A stretch of DNA of 64,000 bases. Origin: Lichenicola sp964236105 (GTDB taxonomy: Bacteria; Pseudomonadota; Alphaproteobacteria; Acetobacterales; Acetobacteraceae). The stretch lies in contig CAXSBC010000004.1 in the NCBI GenBank assembly GCA_964236105.1, positions 62,001-126,000 on the forward strand, given 5' to 3'. The stretch's first letter is position 1. The number at the start of each line of letters is the position of its first letter. The notes below the pieces were generated by a model. That model searched no databases. It saw only the letters and a list, made by a program, of their open reading frames with translations, and had not been told where the DNA came from. Positions 16,903 to 25,546 of the stretch are shown piece by piece. A program made the position numbers and the translations under genes.

Positions 16903-18477
16903 ATGACCGACGACATCCTGCCGATCCGCCGCGCGCTCCTTTCCGTCTCCGACAAGACCGGCCTGCTCGAGCTGGCCCGGGCGCTGGCGGCGCATGGCGC
17001 CGAGCTGCTCTCCACCGGAGGGTCGGCGCGGGCGCTGCGCGAGGCCGGCCTCGCCGTCACCGAGGTGTCGGACCATACCGGCTTTCCGGAGATCCTGGAC
17101 GGGCGGGTGAAGACGCTGGTGCCGCAGATCCATGGCGGCATCCTCGGCCGTCGCGACCTGCCTGAGCACCTGGCGCAGATGCAGGCGCACGGCATCGCCC
17201 CCATCGACCTGGTCTGCGTCAACCTCTACCCGTTCGAGGCGACGGTGGCGTCCGGTGCCGCGTCCGGGGACTGCATCGAGACCATCGACATCGGCGGCCC
17301 GGCGCTGATCCGGGCGGCGGCCAAGAACCATCCGCACGTCGTCGTGCTGACCGATCCGGCGCAGTACCAGGCCGTGGCCGACAGCCTGCGGACGCTGCGC
17401 GGCACCACGCTCGCCGACCGCCGCGCCTGGGCCGGCGCCGCCTATGGCCGCACCGCCGCCTACGACGCCGCGATCGCCGCCTGGTTCGCCGCCGAACGCG
17501 GCGACCTGCTGCCGCAGCGCCTGGCGGTGGCCGGCCTGCGCGCCGAGAGCCTGCGCTACGGCGAGAACCCGCATCAGCAGGCGGCCTTCTACACCGACGA
17601 CAGCCAGCGGCCCGGCATCGCCACCGCGAGGCAGGTGCAGGGCAAGTCGCTGTCCTACAACAACCTCAACGACACCGACGCGGCCTTCGAGGCGGTCGCC
17701 GAGCTGGACGGGCCGGCGGTGGTGATCGTCAAGCACGCCAACCCCTGCGGCGTCGCCGTGGCCGCGGACCTGGAAACCGCCTGGGAGCTGGCGCTGCGCT
17801 GCGATCCGGTCTCGGCGTTCGGCGGCATCGTCGCCGTCAACCGCACGCTGGACGAGGCGGCGGCGATCCGGATGGCGCGGATCTTCACCGAGGTGATCGT
17901 CGCACCCGACGCCACCGAGGCCGCGCAGGCGGTGCTGGCGGCGAAGAAGAACCTGCGCCTGCTGCTGACCGGGTCGCTGCCCGACCCGCTGTCGCCCGGC
18001 CTGATGCTGAAGAGCGTCGCCGGCGGCTTCCTGGCGCAGACCCGCGACAATGGCCGGCCGGACAGCCTGCGGGTGGTGACCAAGCGCGCGCCCACGGAAG
18101 CCGAGCTTGCCGACCTGCTGCTGGCCTTCCGCATCGCCAAGCACGTGAAGTCGAACGCGATCGTCTATGTCCGGGACGGTGCGACCGTGGGGATCGGCGC
18201 CGGCCAGATGAGCCGCGTCGATTCCGCGCGCATCGCCGCCGCGAAGGGTGCCGAGGCGGCCCGGGCGGCCGGGCTCGATGTCCGGCTGACCGAGGGCAGC
18301 GTGGTTGCCTCGGATGCGTTCTTTCCGTTCGCCGACGGGCTCGAGGTCGCCATCGAGGCTGGTGCCACCGCCGTGATCCAGCCGGGCGGCTCGATCCGGG
18401 ACGGCGAGGTGATCGCAGCCGCCGACAAGGCCGGCGTGGCGATGGTGTTCACCGCCATCCGTCATTTCAGGCATTGA
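16903..18477 (+). CDS. purH: bifunctional AICAR formyltransferase/IMP cyclohydrolase
   Basis: The 524-residue enzyme catalyses the last two steps of IMP synthesis. The N-terminal MGS-like IMP cyclohydrolase domain begins RRALLSVSDKTGLLELARAL and contains STGGSARALREAG. The C-terminal AICAR transformylase domain includes SLRYGENPHQQAAFY, the catalytic lysine-histidine segment VVIVKHANPCGVA, and the terminal IQPGGSIRDGEVI. Length is normal. It follows ptsI by 10 nt on the same strand. In other alphaproteobacteria purH lies near the origin, often close to rsmB and a heparinase-type gene, both present elsewhere in this window. Confidence 0.98.
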   Translation: MTDDILPIRRALLSVSDKTGLLELARALAAHGAELLSTGGSARALREAGLAVTEVSDHTGFPEILDGRVKTLVPQIHGGILGRRDLPEHLAQMQAHGIAPIDLVCVNLYPFEATVASGAASGDCIETIDIGGPALIRAAAKNHPHVVVLTDPAQYQAVADSLRTLRGTTLADRRAWAGAAYGRTAAYDAAIAAWFAAERGDLLPQRLAVAGLRAESLRYGENPHQQAAFYTDDSQRPGIATARQVQGKSLSYNNLNDTDAAFEAVAELDGPAVVIVKHANPCGVAVAADLETAWELALRCDPVSAFGGIVAVNRTLDEAAAIRMARIFTEVIVAPDATEAAQAVLAAKKNLRLLLTGSLPDPLSPGLMLKSVAGGFLAQTRDNGRPDSLRVVTKRAPTEAELADLLLAFRIAKHVKSNAIVYVRDGATVGIGAGQMSRVDSARIAAAKGAEAARAAGLDVRLTEGSVVASDAFFPFADGLEVAIEAGATAVIQPGGSIRDGEVIAAADKAGVAMVFTAIRHFRH

Positions 18478-18504
18478 CTGGCTTCGGCGCCAGCAACGGA
18501 GCGA

Positions 18505-18521
18505 TTTAGAATTGTTCGCAT
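18505..18521 (+). promoter_or_regulatory. Irr/ICE-box-like motif upstream of mbfA
   Basis: TTTAGAATTGTTCGCAT lies about 90 bp before the mbfA start. The left half TTTAGAA, and the TTC that opens the right half after a 3-bp spacer, match the iron control element bound by the haem-responsive regulator Irr. The rest of the right half is degenerate. mbfA is a known Irr-repressed gene in rhizobia, so the context fits. Binding is inferred. Confidence 0.5.
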
Positions 18522-18609
18522 CGGGATCGTGACTGTCGTGAAGCCGCGAAGCATTTGCAGCGTCATGCTTTAACTTGAATTATCGGCCGGTAGTGGCAAA
18601 TGATCGCCG

Positions 18610-19566
18610 ATGCGAAAATTCGATGAGCTGACGGAACGGGACCTTCTCGCCCTGGCGATCGCCAACGAGGAGGAGGACGGGCGGATCTACGCCGACTTCG
18701 CGCACCAGCTGCGGGAACATTTTCCTGACAGCGCCGGCGTCTTCGTCGAGATGGCGCACGAGGAGCAGGATCATCGCCGACGGCTGATCGACCTGTACAC
18801 CACGCGCTTCGGCGAGCACATCCCGCTGGTGCGCAGGCAGGACGTGGCCGGCTTCGTGCCTCGCCGCCCGGCCTGGCAGGTGCAGCGCCAGGGCATCGAG
18901 GCGATCCGCCGCCATTCGCGGCAGATGGAGCTCGACGCCGCCCGCTTCTACCGGCAGGCGGCCAGCCGTACGTCCGATACGTCGATCCGCAAGCTGCTGG
19001 GCGACTTGGCGGAAGCGGAGGACGCGCACGAGCAGGCCGCCGGCGCGATCGAGCTCAGGCGCCTGCCGGCCAGCAAGCGCGAGGGCGAGGATGCCGATGC
19101 CCGCCGCCGCTTCGTGCTGCAGGTGGTGCAGCCGGGGCTGGTCGGGCTGATGGACGGCTCGGTGTCGACGCTGGCGCCGGTGTTCGCGGCAGCGTTCGCC
19201 ACCCACCTGCCATGGAACGCGTTCCTGATCGGCATCGCCGCCTCCGTCGGCGCCGGCATCTCGATGGGGTTCGCCGAAGCCCTGTCGGACGACGGCAAGC
19301 TGTCCGGACGCGGCGCGCCGCTGCTGCGCGGGCTGATCTGCGGCCTGATGACCACGGCGGGCGGCATCGGCCATACCCTGCCGTTCCTGATCCCCAACTT
19401 CTCCACGGCGCTCATGGTGGCACTGGTCGTGGTGGTGCTGGAGCTGGCGCTGATCTCCTGGATACGCTGGCGCTATCAGGACACGCCGATCGTGTCGGCG
19501 CTGATCCAGATCCTGTTCGGCGGCGGGCTGGTCTTCGCAGCCGGGGTGCTCATCGGCTCGGCCTGA
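18610..19566 (+). CDS. mbfA: membrane-bound ferritin MbfA (rubrerythrin-VIT1 fusion), iron exporter
   Basis: This 318-residue protein has two parts. Residues 1-150 are a rubrerythrin-like di-iron helical bundle with EEEDGRIY, EMAHEEQDHRRRL and AEAEDAHEQA carrying the E and ExxH ligands. From about 170 follows a CCC1/VIT1 membrane domain with VQPGLVGLMDGSVSTLAPVFAAAF and three to four further hydrophobic helices. Characterised relatives in Agrobacterium and Bradyrhizobium export iron and protect against iron and peroxide stress, under Irr control. An ICE-like box precedes the gene. The start lacks a strong ribosome-binding site, but the family N-terminus is complete. Confidence 0.92.
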   Translation: MRKFDELTERDLLALAIANEEEDGRIYADFAHQLREHFPDSAGVFVEMAHEEQDHRRRLIDLYTTRFGEHIPLVRRQDVAGFVPRRPAWQVQRQGIEAIRRHSRQMELDAARFYRQAASRTSDTSIRKLLGDLAEAEDAHEQAAGAIELRRLPASKREGEDADARRRFVLQVVQPGLVGLMDGSVSTLAPVFAAAFATHLPWNAFLIGIAASVGAGISMGFAEALSDDGKLSGRGAPLLRGLICGLMTTAGGIGHTLPFLIPNFSTALMVALVVVVLELALISWIRWRYQDTPIVSALIQILFGGGLVFAAGVLIGSA

Positions 19567-19624
19567 GCGGGCAGGCGCTGCGTCGGCCTTCTGGTCGACC
19601 CAGAACCTGCTAGGCTGGCGCATC

Positions 19625-20233
19625 ATGCGCAGCCTCCTCGTGTCCGCCCTGCTCCTCGTCGTCATGCCCGCCGCCCTGGCGCAGACGTCGCCCCCGGTGC
19701 AGATCACTCCCGCGGACCGGGGCTGGATCGCCCGGATCCAGGACACGCTGAACGGCCTGACCACGCTGAAAGGCCGGTTCCAGCAGATCGCGCCCGACGG
19801 CCGCCGCAGCACAGGCACGGTCTGGCTCGACCGGCCGGGCCGCATGCGCTTCGAGTATGACAAGCCCAACCCGCTGCTGCTGGTGGCCGGCAGCGACAAG
19901 CTGGTCTTCACCGACAGCGCGCTCAAGCAGACCACCGAGATCCCGCTGGAGAAGACCCCGCTCGGGCTGCTGCTGCGGCCGAACCTGGCCTTGTCCGGCG
20001 ATGTGACGGTGACCGGATTCAGCCACGCGGCCGGTCTGCTGCAGGTGACGCTGGTGCGCACCGCATCGCCGTCGGACGGCAGCCTGACGATCGTCATGAG
20101 CGACAGCCCGCTCAGCCTGCGCGGCTGGAGCGTGATCGACGCGCAGGGCCGCCAGACGTGGATCGACCTGTTCGACATCGCGACCGGCGTGCCGGTGCAG
20201 CAGGCTCTGTTCGACACCCGGGTCGCCGACTAG
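19625..20233 (+). CDS. lolA: outer-membrane lipoprotein carrier protein LolA
   Basis: The 202-residue periplasmic chaperone carries lipoproteins from the LolCDE complex to the outer membrane. A signal peptide (MRSLLVSALLLVVMPAALAQ) is cleaved after about residue 20. The LolA core follows: NGLTTLKGRFQQIAPDGRRSTGTVWLDRPGRMRFEYD and the hydrophobic-cavity strands LLLVAGSDKLVFTD. Length is typical. It begins 58 bp after mbfA and may be read from the same promoter. A long stem-loop follows its stop. Confidence 0.92.
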   Translation: MRSLLVSALLLVVMPAALAQTSPPVQITPADRGWIARIQDTLNGLTTLKGRFQQIAPDGRRSTGTVWLDRPGRMRFEYDKPNPLLLVAGSDKLVFTDSALKQTTEIPLEKTPLGLLLRPNLALSGDVTVTGFSHAAGLLQVTLVRTASPSDGSLTIVMSDSPLSLRGWSVIDAQGRQTWIDLFDIATGVPVQQALFDTRVAD

Positions 20234-20251
20234 CGGCCTGCGGCGCGGCCC

Positions 20252-20285
20252 CGCCGGCCTGGAGAACCAAACCGGGAGGCCGGCG
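20252..20285. terminator. stem-loop downstream of lolA
   Basis: CGCCGGCCT (20252-20260) pairs perfectly with AGGCCGGCG (20277-20285) across a 16-nt loop, 18 bp after the lolA stop. There is no U-run after the stem, so it is a weak candidate for intrinsic termination or a transcript-end structure. The rest of the 220-bp lolA-nagA gap shows nothing else I can assign. Confidence 0.35.
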
Positions 20286-20453
20286 TTCCGTCGTGCAGAC
20301 AGGATGGGCCAGGTCGCCGCATAGGCCCTTCGGCATCGATGCGATCGGATGCTAGGATCGGACCCCACACGCACGCTGGATCGATCATGAGATCATGACG
20401 CCTCTCTTCAAGCCTCGCCTCGTCCCGTTCCGGCCCGGTATGGACGTGGCCTG

Positions 20454-21683
20454 ATGTTCGAGACCGCGCTCTGCGGCGCCCGGATCTTCACCGGCGACAC
20501 CACCCTCGTCGGCCACGCCCTGCTGCTGCGCGACGACCGGATCGTCGGACTGGCCCCGATGGGCTCGCTGCCGCGAGATACGCGGATGCAGGCGATCGAC
20601 GGGCTGCTGGCACCGGGATTCGTCGATCTGCAGGTCAATGGCGGCGGCGGCGTCCTGTTCAATGCCGAGCCGACACGAGACGGGCTGGCCGCGATCGCCT
20701 CGGCCCATGCGCCGCACGGTACCACCGCCATGCTGCCGACCTTCATCACCGACCATCCGGAGGCGATGGCGCAGGCGATCGGCGCCGTGAGGGCCGCGCT
20801 GGCGGATGGGCTGGCGGGCATCGCCGGGCTGCATCTCGAAGGCCCCTTCCTGAGCCCCGATCGCGCGGGCGCGCACGATCCGGCCCTGATCCGGCCGATG
20901 GGCGAGGACGACCTGGATCTGCTCCTGGAGAGCGGGATCGACCACCTGCTGCTCACCGTCGCCGCCGAGACCGTCTCGCCCGCGCTCATCGAGCGGCTGG
21001 TGCGCGCGGGCGTGGTGGTGAGCCTGGGCCACAGCGATGCCGACGCGGACACCGTGTCGGCCGCGATCGATGCCGGCGCCACCGGCGTCACCCACCTGTT
21101 CAACGCCATGTCGCAGATGACCGGCCGGGCACCGGGCCTGGTCGGCACCGCCCTCGATCGCGGCGAGATCTGGGCCGGGCTGATCGTCGACATGCATCAT
21201 GTCGATCCGGTGATGCTGCGCATAGCACTCGCGGCCAAGCGCCAGCCGGGACGCCTGCTGCTGGTGACCGATGCGATGCCTCCGGCCGGCACCGACCTCG
21301 ACAGCTTCATGCTGAACGGCCGCCTCGTGCGCCGCGAGGCGGGTCGCCTGACGCTTGCCGACGGCACGCTCGCCGGCTCGGATCTGACCATGGATCGGGC
21401 AGTCGAGAACGCGGTGCTGGATCTCGAGCTGCCGGTCGAGGAGGCGCTGCGCATGGCCAGCCTCTACCCGTCGCGCTTCATGGGCATGGAGCATACCCAC
21501 GGCCGGCTCGAGGCCGGACGGGCGGCGGACATCGTGCTGCTGGACGACTCGCTGAGCTGCCGGCGCTGTTGGCGCAACGGCGTCGAGCTGCCTCAATCCT
21601 CCGCCGGCATGCCGCCGGCCGCATCCGGCACCGGATCGGCGGCGGCCCTGTCCGCCTCTGCCAGCTCCATCGCGCGCGCATAG
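20454..21683 (+). CDS. nagA: N-acetylglucosamine-6-phosphate deacetylase
   Basis: The 409-residue amidohydrolase removes acetate from GlcNAc-6-phosphate, feeding amino-sugar recycling from cell walls. Family motifs are intact: LAPGFVDLQVNGGGG, HLEGPFLSP with the metal glutamate, SLGHSDAD and THLFNAM with metal histidines, and the catalytic aspartate in VTDAMPPAG. The last about 30 residues are serine/alanine-rich low complexity and lie entirely in the 91-bp overlap with the opposite rsmI gene. The core enzyme ends before that tail. No nagB or EII(Nag) is nearby. Confidence 0.93.
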   Translation: MFETALCGARIFTGDTTLVGHALLLRDDRIVGLAPMGSLPRDTRMQAIDGLLAPGFVDLQVNGGGGVLFNAEPTRDGLAAIASAHAPHGTTAMLPTFITDHPEAMAQAIGAVRAALADGLAGIAGLHLEGPFLSPDRAGAHDPALIRPMGEDDLDLLLESGIDHLLLTVAAETVSPALIERLVRAGVVVSLGHSDADADTVSAAIDAGATGVTHLFNAMSQMTGRAPGLVGTALDRGEIWAGLIVDMHHVDPVMLRIALAAKRQPGRLLLVTDAMPPAGTDLDSFMLNGRLVRREAGRLTLADGTLAGSDLTMDRAVENAVLDLELPVEEALRMASLYPSRFMGMEHTHGRLEAGRAADIVLLDDSLSCRRCWRNGVELPQSSAGMPPAASGTGSAAALSASASSIARA

Positions 21684-22582
21684 ACCACGCGGCGCGGCAG
21701 GTGCACGGCACCCGCCACCAGGGTCGCGGCGTCCTTGACCGAATGGCCGGCCAGTGCCACGCGCAGGCGCTGGTCCAGCCCGCCCGCATCCTCCTCCTCC
21801 GCCGGAGCCGGCCCGACCAGGACGGTGATCTCGCCGCGCGCGGCTGCGATCGCGTAGAAGGCGGCGAGCTCGTCCAGGCCGCCGCGCCGGATCTCCTCGA
21901 ACCGCTTGGTCAGCTCGCGCGCCACCGCCGCCTCGCGGGCGCCGAACACCGCATGCAGATCGGCCAGCATCTCGGCCAGCCGGTGCGGCGCCTCGTGCCA
22001 GATCAGCGTCGCCGACAGACCGGCACGCTCGGCTGCCCGCAGCCGCCCGAACCCCTCCAGCCGGGCGGCGGAGCGCGGGGCGGCAAAGCCCAGGAACAGG
22101 AACGGGTGCGGCGGCAGGCCTGACAGGGTCAGGGCGGTGATCGCGGCATTGGCGCCGGGTGCCGCGGTGACCGGGATGCCGGCCTCGATCGCCGCCCGCA
22201 CCAGGCGGTAGCCCGGATCCGACAGCAGCGGCGTCCCGGCGTCGGAGACGAGTGCCACGCGCCGCCCGCGCCGCAGCATGTCGAGCAGGGCCGGGATGCG
22301 CTGGCGCTCGTTATGCTCGTGCAGCGCCTCGGTGCGGGCCGAGATGTGCTTGGCCGAGAACAGGCGGGCGGTGGTGCGGGTATCCTCGCAGAGCACCAGC
22401 TCGGCCGTCTGCAGGGCGGCGACGGCACGCTCGGTCATGTCGCCGAGGTTGCCGATCGGCGTCGATACGAGAACGAGCCCGGGAACGATGCCGTGTGCTA
22501 GGACGTCCTGCCACGGGCCGTCATCGGCCGGCGGGTCGTGTTCGGATGAGGCGGGGGGAAGGGATGACGGGTCTTCGGGCAT
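21593..22582 (-). CDS. rsmI: 16S rRNA (cytidine-1402-2'-O)-methyltransferase
   Basis: The 329-residue SAM-dependent tetrapyrrole-methylase-fold enzyme methylates C1402 in the ribosomal P site. Motifs include VSTPIGNLGDMTERAVAAL, LCEDTRTTARLF, the SAM-site VSDAGTPLLSDPGYRLV and TAAPGANAAITALTLSG. I chose the ATG at 22582 (MPEDPSSL), leaving an about 35-residue leader before the domain; the frame is open further upstream, but that part is antisense to the next gene. It is divergent from the LpoA-like lipoprotein, a widely conserved neighbourhood (rsmI-lpoA-yraN), although yraN is not seen here. Its 3' end overlaps nagA antisense by 91 bp. Confidence 0.93.
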   Translation of the reverse strand: MPEDPSSLPPASSEHDPPADDGPWQDVLAHGIVPGLVLVSTPIGNLGDMTERAVAALQTAELVLCEDTRTTARLFSAKHISARTEALHEHNERQRIPALLDMLRRGRRVALVSDAGTPLLSDPGYRLVRAAIEAGIPVTAAPGANAAITALTLSGLPPHPFLFLGFAAPRSAARLEGFGRLRAAERAGLSATLIWHEAPHRLAEMLADLHAVFGAREAAVARELTKRFEEIRRGGLDELAAFYAIAAARGEITVLVGPAPAEEEDAGGLDQRLRVALAGHSVKDAATLVAGAVHLPRRVVYARAMELAEADRAAADPVPDAAGGMPAED

Positions 22583-22605
22583 CGCAGCAAAGGGCGCGCG
22601 TCGCC

Positions 22606-24072
22606 ATGCCACGTCAACGCGCCTCGGCGAACCCGGACGACCTGCCCGGCCTCCTGGCGGCGATCGTGACCGCTGGCCTGGGGGCGCGATCGCTCCGACT
22701 GCCTCTGCTTGCATCGGGCCTGCTGATGACCGGGTGCAGCAGCCTGCCGTATTTCGGCAGCGGATCGGCGCCGCCGCCGGGCCAGGCCGCCCTGCAGCCG
22801 CAGGCGGCACCCGACATGCCGATCGGAGCGCCGCCGCCGGCCGGGGCGACCGGGCCGAAGGTCGGCATCCTGCTGCCGCTGAGCGGTCCGAACGGCAGCC
22901 TCGGCGTCGGCATGCTGCGGGCGGCACGGCTGGCGCTGGCGGCACCTGGCTCGCCCGGGCTCGATGTGCATGACACCGCATCGCCTGGCGGAGCGGCCCA
23001 GGGGGCCCGGCTGTCGGTGCAGTCGGGCGATGCGATCATTCTCGGCCCGCTGACCTCGACGGAGACCGCGACGGTGGCGCCGGTCGCGCAGAGCGCCGGC
23101 ATCCCGGTGCTCGCCTTCACCAGCGACGTGGGCCAGGCGCGGGCCGGCGTGTGGGTGATGGGCGTCACGCCGGAGCAGCAGGTGCGACGGCTGGTGTTCG
23201 CAGCCAAGCAGGAGGGCCGCAGCAGGATCGCGGCCCTGCTGCCTTCCAATGGGTTCGGCGACGCGCTGGCGGCCGGCCTGTTGCGCGCCTGCGCCGATGC
23301 CGGCCTGGCACCTCCGACAATCCTGACCCATGCCGGAACCAGCGACAGCATCTCTGCCACCATGAAGCAGCTCGCCGATGTCTCCGCCCGGCAGGCGGTC
23401 GCGGACCAGCAGATCAAGGATGCCGGCACCGCCGCAAACGCCGCCGCCGCCGCCGATCCGGGTGCCGCCGCACCGGCCGGCCAGCCGCCGGCGTCGCCCG
23501 CCGCCACGGCGCCCGCCTCGGGCGGGACCGGCCCGCTGGCGATCGCCGCCGCCCCTGCCGCTGCGCCACCACCCCCGCCGCCCCCACCAGCTCTGCCGCC
23601 GCCGCCGTTCGACGCGCTGCTGCTGGGCGATACCGGATTGCAGCTGAAGGAGGTGATCGCGGCGCTGCGAACCTCCGGCGTGACCTCGTCCCAGGTGCGG
23701 ATCATGGGTCCGGAGCTATGGGGCGCTTTCGCCAGCAAGCTTCGCGCCCTGTCCGGCGCCTGGTATGCGGCACCCGATCCGTCGGCCCGGACCGGCTTCG
23801 CGCAGCGCTATCAGGCCGCCTACGGGCAAGGCGCCAAGCCGCTCGCCGACATCGCCTATGATGCTGCGGCCCTGGCCCGCAGCCTCGCACCCGGCGGCTA
23901 TGGAACGGGCGCCCTGTCCCGCGCCGACGGCTTCGCCGGTGTCGACGGGGTCTTCACCCTGCAGCCCGACGGGCACGTGCATCGTGCGCTGGCGATCTTC
24001 CAGGTGCAGCCGGGCGGCGGCGGCAGCATCGTCCAGGCGGCACCGCAGAGCCTGTCCGATACGGGCAGCTAG
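22606..24072 (+). CDS. penicillin-binding protein activator, LpoA-like lipoprotein
   Basis: This 488-residue protein ends its leader in LLASGLLMTGCSS, a lipoprotein box with the lipidated cysteine. It continues as a type-I periplasmic-binding fold with VGILLPLSGPNGSLGVGMLRAA, DAIILGPLTSTETATVAPVA and GIPVLAFTSD. A proline/alanine-rich linker at about 285-340 splits the domain. LpoA relatives activate the transpeptidase of PBP1A from the outer membrane. I used the ATG at 22606; the in-frame GTG at 22666 would give a shorter, more classical signal peptide (MTAGLGARSLRLPLLASGLL then MTGC). The ATG at 22564 would overlap the rsmI start. Confidence 0.82.
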   Translation: MPRQRASANPDDLPGLLAAIVTAGLGARSLRLPLLASGLLMTGCSSLPYFGSGSAPPPGQAALQPQAAPDMPIGAPPPAGATGPKVGILLPLSGPNGSLGVGMLRAARLALAAPGSPGLDVHDTASPGGAAQGARLSVQSGDAIILGPLTSTETATVAPVAQSAGIPVLAFTSDVGQARAGVWVMGVTPEQQVRRLVFAAKQEGRSRIAALLPSNGFGDALAAGLLRACADAGLAPPTILTHAGTSDSISATMKQLADVSARQAVADQQIKDAGTAANAAAAADPGAAAPAGQPPASPAATAPASGGTGPLAIAAAPAAAPPPPPPPPALPPPPFDALLLGDTGLQLKEVIAALRTSGVTSSQVRIMGPELWGAFASKLRALSGAWYAAPDPSARTGFAQRYQAAYGQGAKPLADIAYDAAALARSLAPGGYGTGALSRADGFAGVDGVFTLQPDGHVHRALAIFQVQPGGGGSIVQAAPQSLSDTGS

Positions 24073-24087
24073 TCGGCCGGCCGGGGC

Positions 24088-24456
24088 TCAGGCAGCGACG
24101 ATCGCGCCGCAGGCGAGGACCGGACGGATGCAGTGCAGTGCCGCCTCGAAGCTGGCGAAGCTGCCGAGCTTGTGGCCGCGCAGATGGTCGATCACCAGCC
24201 AGCGCATGCCCTCGGGGCGGATCATGTAGGCCGGATCGGCATTCTCGCGCACCCAGACCAGCACGTGCTCGAGTGCCACGGCGGTGTCGGTGGGCGTGCG
24301 CGGCGACACGTCGACGTCGCACAGCCCCATGGCGGTGCCGGCCTGCAGCCACCGCATCAGGTATTCGCGGTGACGCGGCAGGAAGCGCAGCCGCAACGGC
24401 ACGATGTTGGAGTTGGCGGGAAATTCCCGGAGCGGCGCAGGCGCAGGCTTAGCCAT
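24088..24456 (-). CDS. hypothetical protein, 122 residues
   Basis: I do not recognise this small soluble protein. The middle holds RLRFLPRHREYLMRWLQAGTA-type amphipathic helices and an ALEHVLVWVRENADPAYMI segment, followed by RWLVIDHLRGHKLGSFASFEAAL. There is no signal peptide or membrane segment. The ATG at 24456 has AAGGG just upstream and is preceded by a relatively AT-rich 166-bp leader, so it looks like a genuine separately transcribed gene. It ends 15 bp from the convergent LpoA-like gene. Confidence 0.6.
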   Translation of the reverse strand: MAKPAPAPLREFPANSNIVPLRLRFLPRHREYLMRWLQAGTAMGLCDVDVSPRTPTDTAVALEHVLVWVRENADPAYMIRPEGMRWLVIDHLRGHKLGSFASFEAALHCIRPVLACGAIVAA

Positions 24457-24622
24457 GATCAACCCTTCGAGGAAAAGGCTCGCTATTTCGTGAGGACCGT
24501 AACTGTCCCCAGAACGCCGTCGCAATTGGAATCGTCGCCAAGTCCCCGTCCGGGCAGGTCATTTCGACTCCCGCAAAACATGTGTGGCAGAATTGCAATG
24601 ATCCGTTACGCAGCCGCCTCGG

Positions 24623-25546
24623 TTACTTCATGTGCCGTGTGAGTTCTTTCGGCCAACGCCTGTGCAGCCACAGCCAGCTGTGCGGCGTCTCACGAATCCA
24701 GCGCTCGAGCACGTCATTGATACGCTGTGTCAAAATGGCCTGATCGGCCATCCTGTCGCCGCTATCGGGCAGCGCCAGCGGCGGGTCCACCACCAGGCGC
24801 AGCCGGGCGGGGCCGATGCGCTCGACACGGCCCGCGATGACCGGGCAGCGCTGCCGCAGCGCGATCGCCGCCAGCGCGGTCGCCGTCATCGCCGGCTGGC
24901 CGAACAGCCGGGCCTCGATCCCGTCATTCATCTTCTGGTCGACCAGCATGCCGAGCGAGCCGCCGCGCAGCACATGCGCCAGGGCCAGCCGCGCACCCTG
25001 CGCGCCCTTGGCGAACAGCGGCACCGGGGTGCCCATCGCCGCATCGCGCAGGTCGCGGATCATCTTGTCCACCAGCGGGTTGCCGGCCGCGCGATAGAAG
25101 GAGGAGAAGCGCAGCCCGAAATGCGCCACCGCCTGCGGCAGCATCTCCCAGTTGCCGATATGGCCGGACACGAACAGCACCGGCCCGCCGATCCGCGCCT
25201 GCGCCTCCAGCACCTCCGCACCCTGCGCCACCCAGCCCGGACCGGAGGCGGTGTCCTTGCGCAGCGCCGCCAGATGCGGGAACTCCGCCGCCGTCCGGCC
25301 GAGATTGTCCCAGACCCCGCGCACGATGCGCCGTCGCGCAGCCGCGTCCAGCTCGGGCATCGCCAGGCGCAGGTTCGCGTCCGCCACCCGCGACACCGGC
25401 AGCAGCGGCCCGATCGCACGGCAGAGCCTGCCGCCGAGCTCCGAGGCCCGCACCGGCCCCAGCCGCCGGAACAGCGTGAGCAGCAGGCGGACGGCGAGTG
25501 CCTCCAGCCGCTGTGCCAAGACATCGGCCGCCTTCATCGGCGGCAT
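24623..25546 (-). CDS. lpxL: lipid A biosynthesis late acyltransferase (LpxL/LpxM family)
   Basis: The 307-residue inner-membrane enzyme transfers a secondary acyl chain from acyl-ACP to Kdo-lipid A precursor. The catalytic HxxxxE motif is present as GHIGNWE, followed by FYRAAGNPLVDKMIRDLR and the GSLGMLVDQKMNDGIEARLFGQPA block. An N-terminal hydrophobic helix anchors it. It is the last gene of a tightly packed leftward operon (DUF374-waaA-lpxK-lpxL) and overlaps lpxK by 13 bp. LpxL and LpxM cannot be separated by eye. An in-frame ATG three codons in is an alternative start. Confidence 0.88.
   Translation of the reverse strand: MPPMKAADVLAQRLEALAVRLLLTLFRRLGPVRASELGGRLCRAIGPLLPVSRVADANLRLAMPELDAAARRRIVRGVWDNLGRTAAEFPHLAALRKDTASGPGWVAQGAEVLEAQARIGGPVLFVSGHIGNWEMLPQAVAHFGLRFSSFYRAAGNPLVDKMIRDLRDAAMGTPVPLFAKGAQGARLALAHVLRGGSLGMLVDQKMNDGIEARLFGQPAMTATALAAIALRQRCPVIAGRVERIGPARLRLVVDPPLALPDSGDRMADQAILTQRINDVLERWIRETPHSWLWLHRRWPKELTRHMK

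Noticed and set aside
18139..18155. AGCACGTGAAG inside purH as a second parS
   Set aside because: Only the central CACGTG and part of one arm match; it lies within conserved coding sequence. Other CACGTG hexamers (for example 23972, 24271, 53956) also lack the arms.
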